From contig NC_135552.1 of NCBI RefSeq assembly GCF_964340395.1, forward strand, positions 11,479,194 to 11,543,193: a DNA stretch of 64,000 nucleotides, written 5' to 3'. A model generated the notes under the pieces. That model was not told the origin of the DNA. It saw only the letters and a list, made by a program, of their open reading frames with translations, and searched no databases. Made by a program: the position numbers and the translations under genes. Shown piece after piece: positions 1 to 19,640 of this stretch (positions are counted from its first letter, which is position 1; each line of letters starts with the position of its first letter). The stretch comes from Glandiceps talaboti. Taxonomy: Eukaryota > Hemichordata > Enteropneusta > Spengelidae.

Positions 1-171
1 ATAAATTCACACAGTGATACTGAACATAATAGAAACTGTGGGCTGAAAGATGTGTCATTGCTTCTGCTTGCAGTGGGAGCTTGTGGTTACATACGTTGAA
101 ACAATAACGATATCTTTCAGCCTATTACTCATAATGTAAATAACTTGTAGCACTGTTGAATTCTCTCACAG

Positions 172-8748
<8,577 letters not shown>

Positions 8749-9571
8749 GTATGTTATTGGTGATCTTTTTATGGTTTATAGTTCTGTAAAATAGTGTAAT
8801 GCGTTTATCCCGGGATTTACGGGGTTTATGTCAGTACGCGCGAGTGCAGCGCCCCCATGACCAGTGTTGACCTCTGGAAATGTGAACCCAAAGTCATACT
8901 GGGGGTCGCCACGACGAAGCGAAGACTTTCTTTTCTCGAGAGTCCATCTTCGCAATGACATCATAATTTAAGAAAGCACGAATATTGGAAAAGAACCAAG
9001 GAATATTGAAAAGGTACAGACACATTTATTACATGTATGTATGTAAGTTTTCATCAAACATTGAAACTACTAGACCCTCTTGCAGCGGACAGGAATTTGG
9101 TCCTTTAAATTTAAAAATTGACAGACAACAGTACGAGTCATTATCCATTAACTTTCGTAACACCCTGGCTGCAAAGAGAACTGGAGGGTCCAGCTGCCCC
9201 GAATTCTTACCACACCATCAATTTGTAGTATCATTAATACAGTCCATTTCAAAATGGCATATGTTTATGACAACAATTGAGACTAAGAGACGTACGTACA
9301 CTGCAAAATTTCATGAAGCGGTGATAACGTCAGAGCTGTGTCTGTACATGTAAAGTGTCAAGGAGACAAGACAGACCTCATGATTCATGAACACACTGTC
9401 ACAGTGACTGTCAACAGTATTGTCTTTGTTATCACAAATTGTACTGTTACCTTCATAAAATGAAGATTTGTGGGTTTTTATCCAAATTTCCTTTTACATG
9501 TTAACAGTCTTAAAGATTTACTCCACACAATTGCTGTTATTTTTTGTATGCTTTACCATGTTTGATAAGGC

Positions 9572-9629
<58 letters not shown>

Positions 9630-9847
9630 CTGTCTGTGTCCATCTCTCAAATAGCTCAAACTTTTCTAGCTGAGTTGACATACAGGCTCATCAGTGTTCT
9701 GGTGAAGAATGTTGTTGAGCCACGTACATGGCCCAGTCTCTGGGATCTAATTGCCTAATTAACTCCCTACTATATGTAATGTACAGTTTTGTTTCTGTAT
9801 TTCCTACAGTGTAATCTATTGTAGCACAGATTTAGAAAGAACTGACC
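8749..9847 (+). other. Interval between gene 1 and the esterase; putative promoter region
   Basis: CpG content rises at about 8840-8960, where atgacatcataa (CRE/AP-1-like) also occurs at about 8954. A (GATT)n tract lies at 9572-9629. A good acceptor, gtatttcctacag, ends at 9809, so the esterase probably has an upstream non-coding exon in this interval. I cannot place the transcription start. Confidence 0.4.
9572..9629. repeat. (GATT)n tetranucleotide microsatellite
   Basis: About fourteen perfect gatt units. Confidence 0.95.
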
Positions 9848-10697
9848 ATGGCAAACTACGGACATAGCTTACTCTCCAAACTTGATTCTGAAGATTCAGG
9901 AGAGGATGATATGTACTATATAAGTGAACCCACTACTAGAAATGATAGACCATGCTGGAAGACAGGCAAAGGACTTTGTTGCATTGTTCTGACATTAATT
10001 AGTGTGGCTCTTTTGGCAAGTGTTGTTCTTTACTTTGCAAGGCATGCTCTAATAATGAGTAATAATGACTGCACAGTGCAAACAGAGTGTGGTACTGTGA
10101 TGGGAGAGCATCGCAATGGAGCATATGTTTTCAAAGGTATACCGTATGCAGCAGCACCAGTAGGACAGTTACGTTGGCAAGAACCAGTCGCGCTGAAAAA
10201 GAACACGTCTTGTTGGAGTGGTGTATACCAGGCCAAACGTTTCAGTAGTGTCTGTGCACAACAAGATATGAATAATGATTTTGAAGGTGTCATTGGGAGT
10301 GAAGATTGCCTGTATCTGAATGTATGGACACCAACTATCAACCAGAGTGCTAATCTGCCAGTTATGGTCTTTATTCATGGTGGATCTCTCAATTTTTTGG
10401 GTGGAAGCACTCCAGGTTATTACCCAAATGAAGAACTCGTTGCAAACAGTGGTATTGTCTTTGTCAATTTCAACTACAGACTAAATGCATTTGGGTTCAT
10501 GGCTTTGGATATCTTGTCCCAAGAATCTAGTACCAAGACGTCGGGAAACTATGGATTTCGGGATCAGATCATGGCAATGCAGTGGGTACATGATAACATT
10601 AAGAATTTTGGAGGTAATCCTCAGAAGGTGACTTTATTTGGTCACAGCTCTGGAGCAACTTCTGTATATGCTCACCTTGTATCACCACTAACAGAAG
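9848..10697 (+). CDS. Esterase exon 1: cytoplasmic tail, membrane anchor, oxyanion hole, nucleophile
   Basis: The exon begins at a consensus start (gaccATGG) 38 bases inside an exon whose acceptor ends at 9809. It ends at donor gtaagt (10698) in phase 1. It encodes residues 1-283, including the hydrophobic span IVLTLISVALLASVVLYF and Ser267. Confidence 0.93.
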
Positions 10698-13600
10698 GTA
10701 AGTTTCACACATAGAGGCATACACCATACTACCATGCAGAAGCCAAGATATTGCCTTTGGACAGAAAATATGGATTTGTACCCTGGTGGTACTACATCTC
10801 TACAACCCATGTCTATGTCACTTCTTCTGCAGTGCTCAAAATATGTATTAAACGTTCCAAATCACTATTAGGCTTGAGGAGGTATAACTATATTATTCTC
10901 GATATTTTTCTGTATCATTGTGAATGGAAAATATGAGTGACCTAAGGATTTGTCTACTTTCCCAGTGACTTTTAGTGAGAAGGCCCCTTAGGTCACTTGT
11001 ATTTTTCTTTGGCTGAACGAAGAAAAATATTAGGAAATAATATCTAATTATACACACATCATTACAATATTTGTATTACTATGGACAAATGTTAAGTGCC
11101 ACACATGTGCAATAATTAGCCTGAATGGGATGCCGCCCAAAGGGGGCTATTACATTGGGTTCTATCCATCTGCCCTTCTGTGCATGCGCTCACCATCATA
11201 TCTCGAGCATGCGTCAACCGATTTCAGTCAAACCTGCCACAAAGATGACATGTTGTGTGAGACATATACACGTCACTTTGTTTTGCGACTGAATCAAATA
11301 TGGCCAAATTGACGTCCATATTTGTTGTTAAAGTTCACAATATGAATCATTGCTTTGGAGGTGTAATATGTAGTGACTCCATTCAAGTGCCTATACCCAT
11401 ATTTTATCAAAATATGAACTTTCTTTTAAGACCTTAGAAAGTCTTCTTCAAGGTCAAATAGCCAAATTTGGGTAATCTTCATAGCTTTTGAATCAAACAT
11501 TTTAAGTGATACTATTTTAGTCATGATTTGGATTTGACTGTGTGAGGCATATGCAAATCACTTAATTTTATGACCTTGGCCTCTATAGCATGAAAGCAGT
11601 CATATTTGTGACACAAAGCACATTTTGCCTGTTATCTCCAAAAGTTTGATACCTATGGATACCATTCAAGTGTCTACCCTTATATTTTCAATGATGAACT
11701 TTCTAATGAGACCATGACCTTTGACCTTGGCAAACATTTTCAAGGTGAGGCAAGAGAAAGGGTTACATTCTACCTGTACACTTACGACAGCCAAATATTA
11801 TTGCTAATTATACCGAAAACCCAGCACTACAAACATTTACATCCCTGGAAAGTCCAACAAAGCATTTCCATGTTAAAATTTGCCAAAATGCCCACCATCT
11901 TGCACAATACAACACACAAGTTGGGGACTATGTTTTCAATTGAAGTCTTGTTTTCCATATCATATCCATATTGTAAGATCAATCTCCTTTGTGATACCAC
12001 CTTAGCTTTTATCACAATTTTAACCAAATGTTGATTAATTTTCAATATTGTGTCCAACATTGTCACCAAAAATGTGTACGTTGTTCATCTAAATGTGTTG
12101 TACCACTTTGGGTTATATATGGTGTTGAAACCTTTACTGCCCAGGTACAGGTTATACAGACATCAGTAGCATGACTTACAAGCCTCACCCCGTATATTTT
12201 TTCTTTTTCATGTTTAATTTTCAGGATTATTTCAGAGAGCATGGATGATGAGCAGTTCTGTTATATTTAATAAAACGCTGGCAGATGCAGCAAAAGACAA
12301 CCTGGTTTTCCTTGAGAACACTGGATGCAAGGATGTCAAATGCTTGAGAGATTTATCTCCTGACAAAGTTCTCACATCTATTCCCTGGGAAGTCTATCCA
12401 AGCTGGGGTGCTTTGATAACAGGTAAAGGGAAAAATGATAAAAAACAAAGTAATTTTGTTGCATTTCCATGGGGGCGCTTTTTATATGATTTTTGTAATA
12501 TTCACATTCTCGACAAATATTTTAGGATTCAGGTTTGTTCTGAGATAAATATTTTGGCATGTCACTTTCCTTTCAATTGAAAAAAAGAAAATTGACTAAA
12601 CTTCAACAGACTTAACCCAGAGAATCCATTTTCCTGCCAAACTAATCACTACAATATTGCATCAAGTTCTCCAACATTCCATTGTTGGCAATAACTGTGT
12701 GAAAAATGATGTACCAAGTGTAAACAGTGTCAGCCCTCGAAAAGTTTGACAGTTTATGAGTTACATAGTTTGATGTATGATATTGTACTATTTTATTGTA
12801 CATAAGCAGTTTTATTTTGTGTATTTATGTGGCATGTGTGTATTGTTGGTACTGTCACCCAGCTTCTAAATAGGCTTTGTTGAGAATTAGCCTAGCTGTA
12901 GAAGTAAAAGTAGAAACTTAACTCTGTGTACACAGTGTGTTTAGATATATCCTAATTACACACACCATGATGATGTATACCATATGCCTTTTTTTTTAGA
13001 TATTAGTACTAGTAGTAGAATGCTGTTGAAATTTGACATTGAATAGCCATTTTTAATGTGCAATGCATGATGGACTGTGTGTGTATAGTCACCTGTAGCG
13101 TTTTGCACAGTATTTAATGGACAGGACAAGACAGTAGTATATGTGTGTTTTCTATCACCATATAGACCTACCAGACATAGCATATCCCTGTATATACCAT
13201 GTGTAGCCCTATTTTCTATCACCAATAGACCTACCAAACATAGCATATCCCTGTATATACCATGTGTAGCCCTGTTTTCTATCACCAATATAGACCTACC
13301 AGACATAGCACATCTCTGTATATACCATGTGTAGCCCTGTTTTCTATCACCAATAGACCTACCAAACATAGCATATCCCTGTATATACCATGTGTAGCCC
13401 TGTTTTCTATCACCATATAGACCTACCAGACATAGCACATCTCTGTATATACCATGTGTAGCCCTATTTTCTATCACCAATAGACCTGCCAGACATAGCA
13501 TATCTCTGTATATACCATGTGTAGCCCTATTTTCTATCACCAATAGACCTACCAAACATAGCATATCTCTGTATATATCACGTGTAGCCCTGTTTTCTAT

Positions 13601-16600
13601 CACCAACAGACCTACCAGACATAGCATATCCCTGTATATACCATGTGTAGCCCTGTTTTCTATCACCATATAGACCTACCAGACATAGCACATCTCTGTA
13701 TATACCATGTGTAGCCCTGTTTTCTATCACCAATAGACCTACCAAACATAGCATATCCCTGTATATACCATGTGTAGCCCTGTTTTCTATCACCAATAGA
13801 CCTACCAGACATAGCATATCTCTGTATATACCATGTGTAGCCCTATTTTCTATCACCAATAGACCTGCCAGACATAGCATATCCCTGTATATACCATGTG
13901 TAGCCCTGTTTTCTATCACCAATAGACCTACCAGACATAGCATATCTCTGTATATACCATGTGTAGCCCTATTTTCTATCACCAATAGACCTGCCAGACA
14001 TAGCATATCCCTGTATATACCATGTGTAGCCCTATTTTCTATCACCAATAGACCGACCAAACATAGCATATCTCTGTATATACCATGTGTAGCCCTGTTT
14101 TCTATCACCAATAGACCTACTAGACATAGCATATCTCTGTATATACCATGTGTAGCCCTATTTTCTATCACCAATAGACCTACCAGACATAGCATATCTC
14201 TGTATATACCATGTGTAGCCCTGTTTTCTATCACCAATAGACCTACCAGACATAGCATATCTCTGTATATACCATGTGTAGCCCTATTTTCTATCACCAA
14301 TAGACCGACCAAACATAGCATATCTCTGTATATACCATGTGTAGCCCTGTTTTCTATCACCAATAGACCGACCAAACATAGCATATCTCTGTATATACCA
14401 TGTGTAGCCCTATTTTCTATCACCAATAGACCGACCAAACATAGCATATCTCTGTATATACCATGTGTAGCCCTGTTTTCTATCACCAATAGACCGACCA
14501 AACATAGCATATCTCTGTATATACCATGTGTAGCCCTATTTTCTATCACCAATAGACCTACCAGACATAGCATATCTCTGTATATACCATGTGTAGCCCT
14601 GTTTTCTATCACCAATAGACCTACCAGACATACATGTAGCATATCTCTGTATATACCATGTGTAGTCCTATTTTCTATCACCAATAGACCTACCAGACAT
14701 AGCATATCTCTGTATATACAATGTGTAGCCCTGTTTTCTATCACCAATAGACCTACCAAACATAGCATATCCCTGTATATACCATGTGTAGCCCTATTTT
14801 CTATCACCAATAGACCTACCAGACATAGCATATCTCTGTATATACCACGTGTAGCCCTGTTTTCTATCACCAACAGACCTACCAGACATAGCATATCCCT
14901 GTATATACCATGTGTAGCCCTATTTTCTATCACCAATAGACCTACCAGACATAGCATATCCCTGTATATACCATGTGCATTTAGATATATCCATGTTTTC
15001 TATCACAAACAGACCTACCAGATAAGAATAGATTCTATGGTGCGATAGCTATAGTAGATGGTATTGTCGTACCAAACCGTCCATTTGACATGTGGCAGAG
15101 TGGACGTGGACATGACGTACCGGTGGTTGTTGGTAAGTTGTATGTCACTCTATCCTCAGAAGACCATTACACTTGGGTGAATGGTTTTACCATAAAGTGT
15201 ACTAAAATGCCATAGATTTTTTGCACCCCAAATAGGGTCTGTTCATCTGTCCATCCATGTATACATGTGTCCATCCATGTATGTGTGCATCCATTGTAAT
15301 AATACATTCAGTTCTCTGACATGTAATACCCAATTTCATTCAAACTTTGCCAGTGGTGACATATCATATAGGACATATGCACATCACTTTTTTGTGACCT
15401 GTGCAAATTTGACCAAATGGTGGCCATTTTGGAGTTAAAAATCAAAATTTACTGCATAACTCTAAAACTATATCACATAGAGACGCCATTCAAGTGTCTA
15501 CCCAATATTATCAGGTGCAACTTTTATTTTGCGACCTTGACTGTATCAGTTCTGAGTTCTGAAAGAAATTATCTGTCTTGAATATCATGTTTCAAGTTGC
15601 CATCAAATAATGAAGAAAACACTGGTCTATCTTACAGGTACCACGGCTCAAGAAATAGACTTTGCTCCTGTGTCAGACGATATATCAAACTGGACCTGGG
15701 ATACGTTTGATGCAGCTTTGAAAGGTAAGTGAATGATTGTACACCCATGGAGCTAAATGATACTACCATACTGTGGAAATCAAGCTATAGGCTAACTAAG
15801 ATAGACATAAGCTGAAACTATTGTTGATATACTACTATGGAAATCAGGCTATAGTCAAACTAAGATAGCCACAAACTAAAACTATTGTTGATGTACTACT
15901 ATGGTAATCAAGCTATAGGCAAACTAAGATAGACACAAAACTAAAACTATTGTTGATATACTACTATGGAAATCAGGCTATAGCCAAACTAAGATAGCCA
16001 CAAACTAAAATTATTGTTGATGTATTACTATGGAAATCAAACTGTCGGCAAACTAAGATAGACACAAACTAAAACTTATTGATATACTACTATGGAAATC
16101 AGGCTATAGTCAAACTAAGATAGAAACTAAAACTATTGTTACAACATGTTGATATAAGCTATCACTGGACTTTGATACAATTGCGCTCACAGTAGGGTGA
16201 CATCTCTGATATTGAGTTTATCGCATGTGGCAACACATTCAACCTCATCCAGTGTTTACACTATTTTAACTACAGGGTGATTGTATATAACCAAGGAACA
16301 ACTATCACCTGCTTGTGTAATCTACCACATTGAACAAAATTAGTTTTTAGTTTTTGTCTATTTTAGTTTAAATATTAAAAAAAAAAACTATTAACTTGCA
16401 ATTTTTTTTTACATCACATCTAAACTAATGATTGAGTATACCATAATATGAAATCTTCTGTCACTTTTTTTTTCAGCAAAACTGGATCCCTTTGAAGAAA
16501 ATATTACAGAACAAGCCAAAGTGCTATACCCGGAAACTGGAACCCCAGAATATGTCTACACTACAATGGTATCAGATTTAAGAGTTGGCTGTCCTAATGA

Positions 16601-16982
16601 TGTTCTGAGTGCCACGGCTGCTGCAGCATTACAATCATCAGTCTATCGTTATATTACCACATCGAGGCCATCACAACCTGTCAGTGCTTTCAAACCGTTC
16701 AAATCCACCTATGCTTTCCATGGTTGGGACTGTTTCGCATTTTTTGATACTCTTGGTCAATTCCTGTCTACACCCTCCAAGGAAGATGTAAAATTCAGTA
16801 AGAAAATGCAAGAACTATTTCTTGGGTTTGCAAGAGATGGTAAAATGCCTGCTGAATGGCAACCATTTCCGGAATCTACGGCATTGATAGCTACAAATCT
16901 AACCACCGTGAAGAGATACCATGCAGCGGAATGTGATTTCTGGACGAAGCATGGATTTTTCTCATATGCATGGATCAACTGA
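9848..16982 (+). CDS. Type II membrane carboxylesterase / cholinesterase-fold protein (complete, 5 exons)
   Basis: Exons 9848-10697, 12225-12422, 15022-15132, 15638-15724 and 16477-16982 join in frame (all introns phase 1) to give 583 residues, typical of the family. The start ATG has a perfect accATGG context. Residues 1-42 are an acidic cytoplasmic tail, 43-65 a single membrane span, and the rest a type-B carboxylesterase ectodomain. Landmarks are FKGIPYAAAPVG (95-106), SEDCLYLNVW (151-160), oxyanion HGGS (177-180), nucleophile elbow GHSSG with Ser267, acid Glu392 in TAQEIDF, and His497 in FHGWD. The triad is complete, but the elbow differs from the usual GESAG. No C-terminal anchor is evident, so the enzyme probably faces the cell exterior or secretory lumen. 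The substrate cannot be read from the sequence. A neuroligin-like non-catalytic role is less likely because the triad is intact. Confidence 0.93.
10882..11053. mobile_element. 172 bp fold-back MITE-like element
   Basis: The left arm (10882-10947, gtataactatattattctc to gtgacctaagg) is the approximate reverse complement of the right arm (10986-11053, ccttaggtcac to ctaattatac). A second, right-half copy sits at 30532-30604 with the same ccccttaggtcact and cttggctaa blocks. Dispersed copies with inverted arms and no ORF point to a non-autonomous DNA element. Confidence 0.65.
11130..11730. repeat. Dispersed repeat, family also at 15200-15590
   Basis: Shared blocks are a ccatc-rich start, ttcagtcaaac/ttcattcaaac, gacatatncac, aaatatggccaaa or its variant, and cattcaagtg followed by a taccc block. 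The start also resembles the left end of the element at 31831 (gggttc(t/c)atccatc). Old interspersed element. Confidence 0.5.
12225..12422 (+). CDS. Esterase exon 2
   Basis: The acceptor is gtttaattttcag and the donor is gtaaag at 12423. It is phase 1 at both ends and encodes residues 284-349, starting GLFQRAWMMSSS. Two Cys (CKDVKC) could form the small disulphide loop usual in this family. Confidence 0.9.
12423..15021 (+). other. Esterase intron 2, dominated by a 63 bp minisatellite
   Basis: The first ~720 bases are unremarkable AT-rich DNA; the remaining ~1.87 kb is the tandem array described separately. tttagatatatcc occurs both before the array (about 12941) and near its last unit (about 14980), as if the array expanded from one ancestral copy. 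Confidence 0.75.
13147..15021. repeat. 63 bp minisatellite, about 29 copies, each with an acceptor-like sequence
   Basis: The unit reads cctaccagacatagcatatc, tctgtatataccatgtgtag, ccctgttttctatcaccaat, aga. Differences are few (tctctg/ccctg, ctgtttt/ctatttt, accag/accaa, accta/accga), with occasional 65 bp units and one 6-base insertion at about 14630. Because 63 is a multiple of 3 and the - strand frame has no stop, a 459-codon - strand open frame (13578-14957, 21-residue period) results; it lacks any gene support. Confidence 0.97.
15022..15132 (+). CDS. Esterase exon 3
   Basis: It is phase 1 at both ends with donor gtaagt at 15133 and encodes residues 350-386 (DKNRFYGAIAIVDGIVVP onwards, then the conserved DVPVVVG approach to the acid residue). 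Its acceptor, agacctaccag ending at 15021, is the last degenerate unit of the adjacent 63 bp minisatellite. Confidence 0.88.
15200..15590. repeat. Dispersed repeat in esterase intron 3
   Basis: This is the second copy of the family at 11130-11730, sharing catatgcacatcac, cattcaagtgtctaccc and a tggccattttgg block. It lies between exons 3 and 4. Confidence 0.5.
15638..15724 (+). CDS. Esterase exon 4: carries the catalytic acid
   Basis: The acceptor is tggtctatcttacag and the donor is gtaagt at 15725. It is phase 1 at both ends and encodes residues 387-415. Glu392 in GTTAQEIDF sits where family members have the triad Glu (commonly NxDEG/NxxEG). Confidence 0.87.
15771..16145. repeat. ~64 bp tandem repeat, six copies in alternating A/B pattern
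   Basis: Units start actatggaaatcaggctata. Odd and even units alternate: one type has caagct with gatagacac, the other caggct with gatagccac. The real period is therefore a ~128 bp dimer. It lies inside esterase intron 4. Confidence 0.88.
16477..16982 (+). CDS. Esterase exon 5: catalytic His and stop
   Basis: The acceptor is a T-rich tract ending ttttttttcag. It encodes residues 416-583 and ends TGA at 16980-16982. FHGWD contains His497; DFWTKHGFFSYAW is the usual C-terminal CxFW-type ending. Confidence 0.92.
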
Positions 16983-17258
16983 TAGCAACAACCCTTTAAA
17001 CTTAGATGGAATGTTCTGAAGATACATATGTACAATAGTGACACCCAAGATAAACCATTTAGTATAGGGGTAAACTAGTCAAAATTTACTGTAAAATGAT
17101 CTCCATGAATTTATGATCATTCCTGACTTGTAAAGTGAAATGACAGGACTACAGTGTACCCAGAACCAGACCCAGTCCTGGACTCAAGATTTACTGTCAG
17201 ATAAGAAAACATTGATTCAAAGCTGTGATCACAAAATTAATGTCATCACAACTATTAA

Positions 17259-17264
17259 AATAAA
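17259..17264 (+). terminator. Candidate poly(A) signal of the esterase gene
   Basis: AATAAA lies 277 bases after the stop codon. It is the first canonical hexamer I saw downstream. Confidence 0.4.
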
Positions 17265-17879
17265 TTTTTCAAGAATTGCCTTAATGACAAAATTATTAAA
17301 CATATGATTAAGACATACAATCTAGCCACCATGTATTCAATATGGCTGAAACCAGATCTTAGTTAACGACATGTGGCAGTTCACTCTCTTCCAAACACAT
17401 GAATTTAACAGAATTAGAATCACTTGTAACCACTGTGGAAATTAGAATTACTGCTCTCATAGGCAGAAAACAATAGAAAACAGTGCAAAACAAAACTAGA
17501 GTACAGTAGTAGGATAATCTCATACATAAATGTACTACAGATAATGACAGTGGTATGGTTAATGTTGAAATCAGAGATAACAGACACATAATAAGAAGAT
17601 ATATACATTTTATGTGTTGTAGACCACAATATTCCTGTCTTCAAAATTTCAAAATTTGTTTAGGTTTACATTGTTGATAGGAAAGCATACATACAACAAA
17701 CCAGCAATTACATAATCTTACTCTTTTCTACCCTTCCATAATCATGCTAAGATTTTTCACCCCCCAAAAAATGAAATTATTTACTGATATTCGGAATGTA
17801 CATAAACACTTCAAAGCATATGGACTTCAAGATAGGGTTGTTGAATCATGCTGAAAGGTGATGTTGTTCCTCTGTCTGG

Positions 17880-18050
17880 GCCTAGCGCCCTCAGTGGCAA
17901 CCTTCAGTTACTTGTACAGCAAGCATGTTAGCTTGAGGGTCTAGCAGTGAGACTACACCCAACTCCCACACCGGTAGGTTCCTAAAAGGGGTTGACCGAT
18001 GTGTGAGGGTGCCCCATCACCCTACAGACTACAAAGCATGATGTTCAAAG
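17880..18050. repeat. Dispersed repeat (partner at 6868-6945)
   Basis: It includes cctaaaaggggttgaccgat, tgagggtgcccc and cctacagactac, matching the shorter copy in gene 1's intron. Confidence 0.5.
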
Positions 18051-18408
18051 CAAAATGGGAAACATTCACAATCGCAGCCGATGACAGTTATCCACATTTT
18101 ACAAATATACAAAGCAGCAAGCAATATTAAATCTAATCAGAACATTATCTTATTTTTTTGTAATTCTTTTAAAATGAAACTCTTGCCTTAAGCTCTCTTT
18201 TGCCAAGTTTTGAAAAAAAGTTAGAAGTAGCTTGTCCTTGTCTGAAAATCAGACTCTAAGTTTTTCACTTACACATGTAATCCCATACTTTTATCATGAC
18301 TTGTGTTCTGAGATAAAAATGGTTGGGTTTCTGTGATATCAAAGTATGGACAGCAAGAATTTGGGGAATCTGTAGTAAAAGTTGTACTATCAGTTTGTTA
18401 AACTGCAC

Positions 18409-18733
18409 ATATGGATGAGGATTGGGTATTTATTTTGGATTTCTAATTTTTAAGACAATTTTATCATGGCTTCCTACTTGAAAAATCAATGTGAAACAAC
18501 GTAGACCAAGTCTGTGTTTGTAACTCAATACTTTGCCAAAAGCTAAAAGATGTTTGTTATTGTACATACAATAACAAATATTTTACATTTTTTTAAATCT
18601 TTTACAATGTATTGAGTTACAAACACAGACTTTGTCAATGTTGTTTCACATTGATTTTTTAAGTAGCAAGCCATGATAAAAAATGTTTCATAAATTAGAA
18701 AATCCAAAATAAATACCCAATTCTCATCCATAT
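18409..18733. mobile_element. 325 bp fold-back element with ~127 bp arms
   Basis: The left arm from 18409 (atatggatgaggattgggta) is mirrored by the right arm ending at 18733 (tacccaattctcatccatat). Interior blocks caatgtgaaacaac and gtctgtgtttgtaactcaat are mirrored too. The centre contains a small nested palindrome (tgttattgtacatacaataaca is close to self-complementary). No coding capacity. The outer block catccatatggccact recurs at about 20976, suggesting a family. Confidence 0.75.
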
Positions 18734-18896
18734 GGCCACTAAAATTTATAGTTTCAGAAGTACAAATGTTAAATTAGATAACATTCATGATGTATATTAG
18801 GGTAGGTACAATGGCCAGTTTCATAGGTCAATCACATCACATAAATATATCATCTTTATTTATACTAGGTAGGTAGTTAAGTATATAAACAATTAT

Positions 18897-19112
18897 CTGC
18901 CAAGAAGTCCAGTGAGGGCCATCCCTCATGAGTTCAGTGTTAATGCAGGAGGAAACCGGAGTACCAAGGGAAAACCTGTGTTTGTCTGTAGAGTCAAAAA
19001 TTGAACAACACTCTTCTTAATTACAGCGTGGTAAATTTAATCAAACCCTGAATGAGTTCGAACCCTGACCACAGTGGTAAGAGGCAAGTGGTTTAATCAC
19101 TTAGCCACTGAA
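18897..19112 (-). mobile_element. tRNA-derived SINE, - strand
   Basis: Read on the - strand, a box A-like tggctaagtgattaa (19107-19093) and a box B gggttcgaact (19065-19055) have tRNA-like spacing. The body downstream on that strand contains the blocks whose complement reads ggaggaaaccggagtacc. It looks like a tRNA-headed SINE rather than a working tRNA gene, since the head does not close an acceptor stem. Confidence 0.6.
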
Positions 19113-19294
19113 AACCCATCACAAAATATATTTCATCTTTGAATGTTTTGAAGATTTACTATTATTATGTTATTACTCACTTTATCATGTGCAAGCCAAG
19201 TTGTACATGTTTGAACAGAAAAAATGGGATGTAGTTTTCGGTTCAACATCACAACAATCCATGTCTCAGTCAATGGTTTTACATATTCATTTGA

Positions 19295-19640
19295 GTCATG
19301 GTTGTCAAATGGTTGAGTGGTCGGCTTGGAGTCTGCAGGTTATAGGTTTGAGTCCTGTCATTTGTTTCTGAATGGTTAAAGTCCTTGGGCAAGATTTGAA
19401 CCATATGCATGATTCTGCCTTCAGTCCATCCAGCTGTATAATTGGGGACCTGGTAGGATAGAGGTTGCAATGTGAATGCTTTGATCCTATGCAATTACAA
19501 AGGCTGCAATGGATTGTATGTGCTTTAGGGATATATAGATAAGGTAATGAAGAGAGTAGTTGTGCTGTTTTTGAACTATACCTGGGGTAATAATTGTAAA
19601 GTGCTTTCAGCAGTTTTTGAAAAACAATATATCTATCCCA
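19295..19640 (+). mobile_element. tRNA-derived SINE, + strand
   Basis: Box A-like tggttgagtgg is at 19310-19320 and box B ggtttgagtcc at 19345-19355. About 240 bases later comes the tail tgtaaagtgctttcagcag, then a ttttgaaaaacaatatat end of the type common in invertebrate SINEs. Confidence 0.6.

Larger units (their letters stand above)
10698..12224 (+). other. Esterase intron 1
   Basis: This intron holds the palindromic element at 10882-11053 and a dispersed repeat at about 11130-11730. Short open frames inside it have no splice or homology support. Confidence 0.6.

Noticed and set aside
8776-8964. Open frames on both strands in the CpG-rich patch after gene 1
   Set aside because: I tried to fit a terminal exon of gene 1 here. 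Acceptors in phase 0 gave only five or six codons before a stop, with no way to choose between them.
13578-14957. 459-codon - strand open frame with perfect 21-residue repeats, and a similar 237-codon frame at 12956-13669
   Set aside because: The frame exists because the 63 bp repeat unit is a multiple of three and happens to lack stops on that strand. There is no start context, splice structure or non-repeat coding flank, and it is antisense inside an intron.
19310-19355. Possible tRNA gene
   Set aside because: A and B boxes are present, but the acceptor and anticodon stems do not pair and a SINE tail follows.
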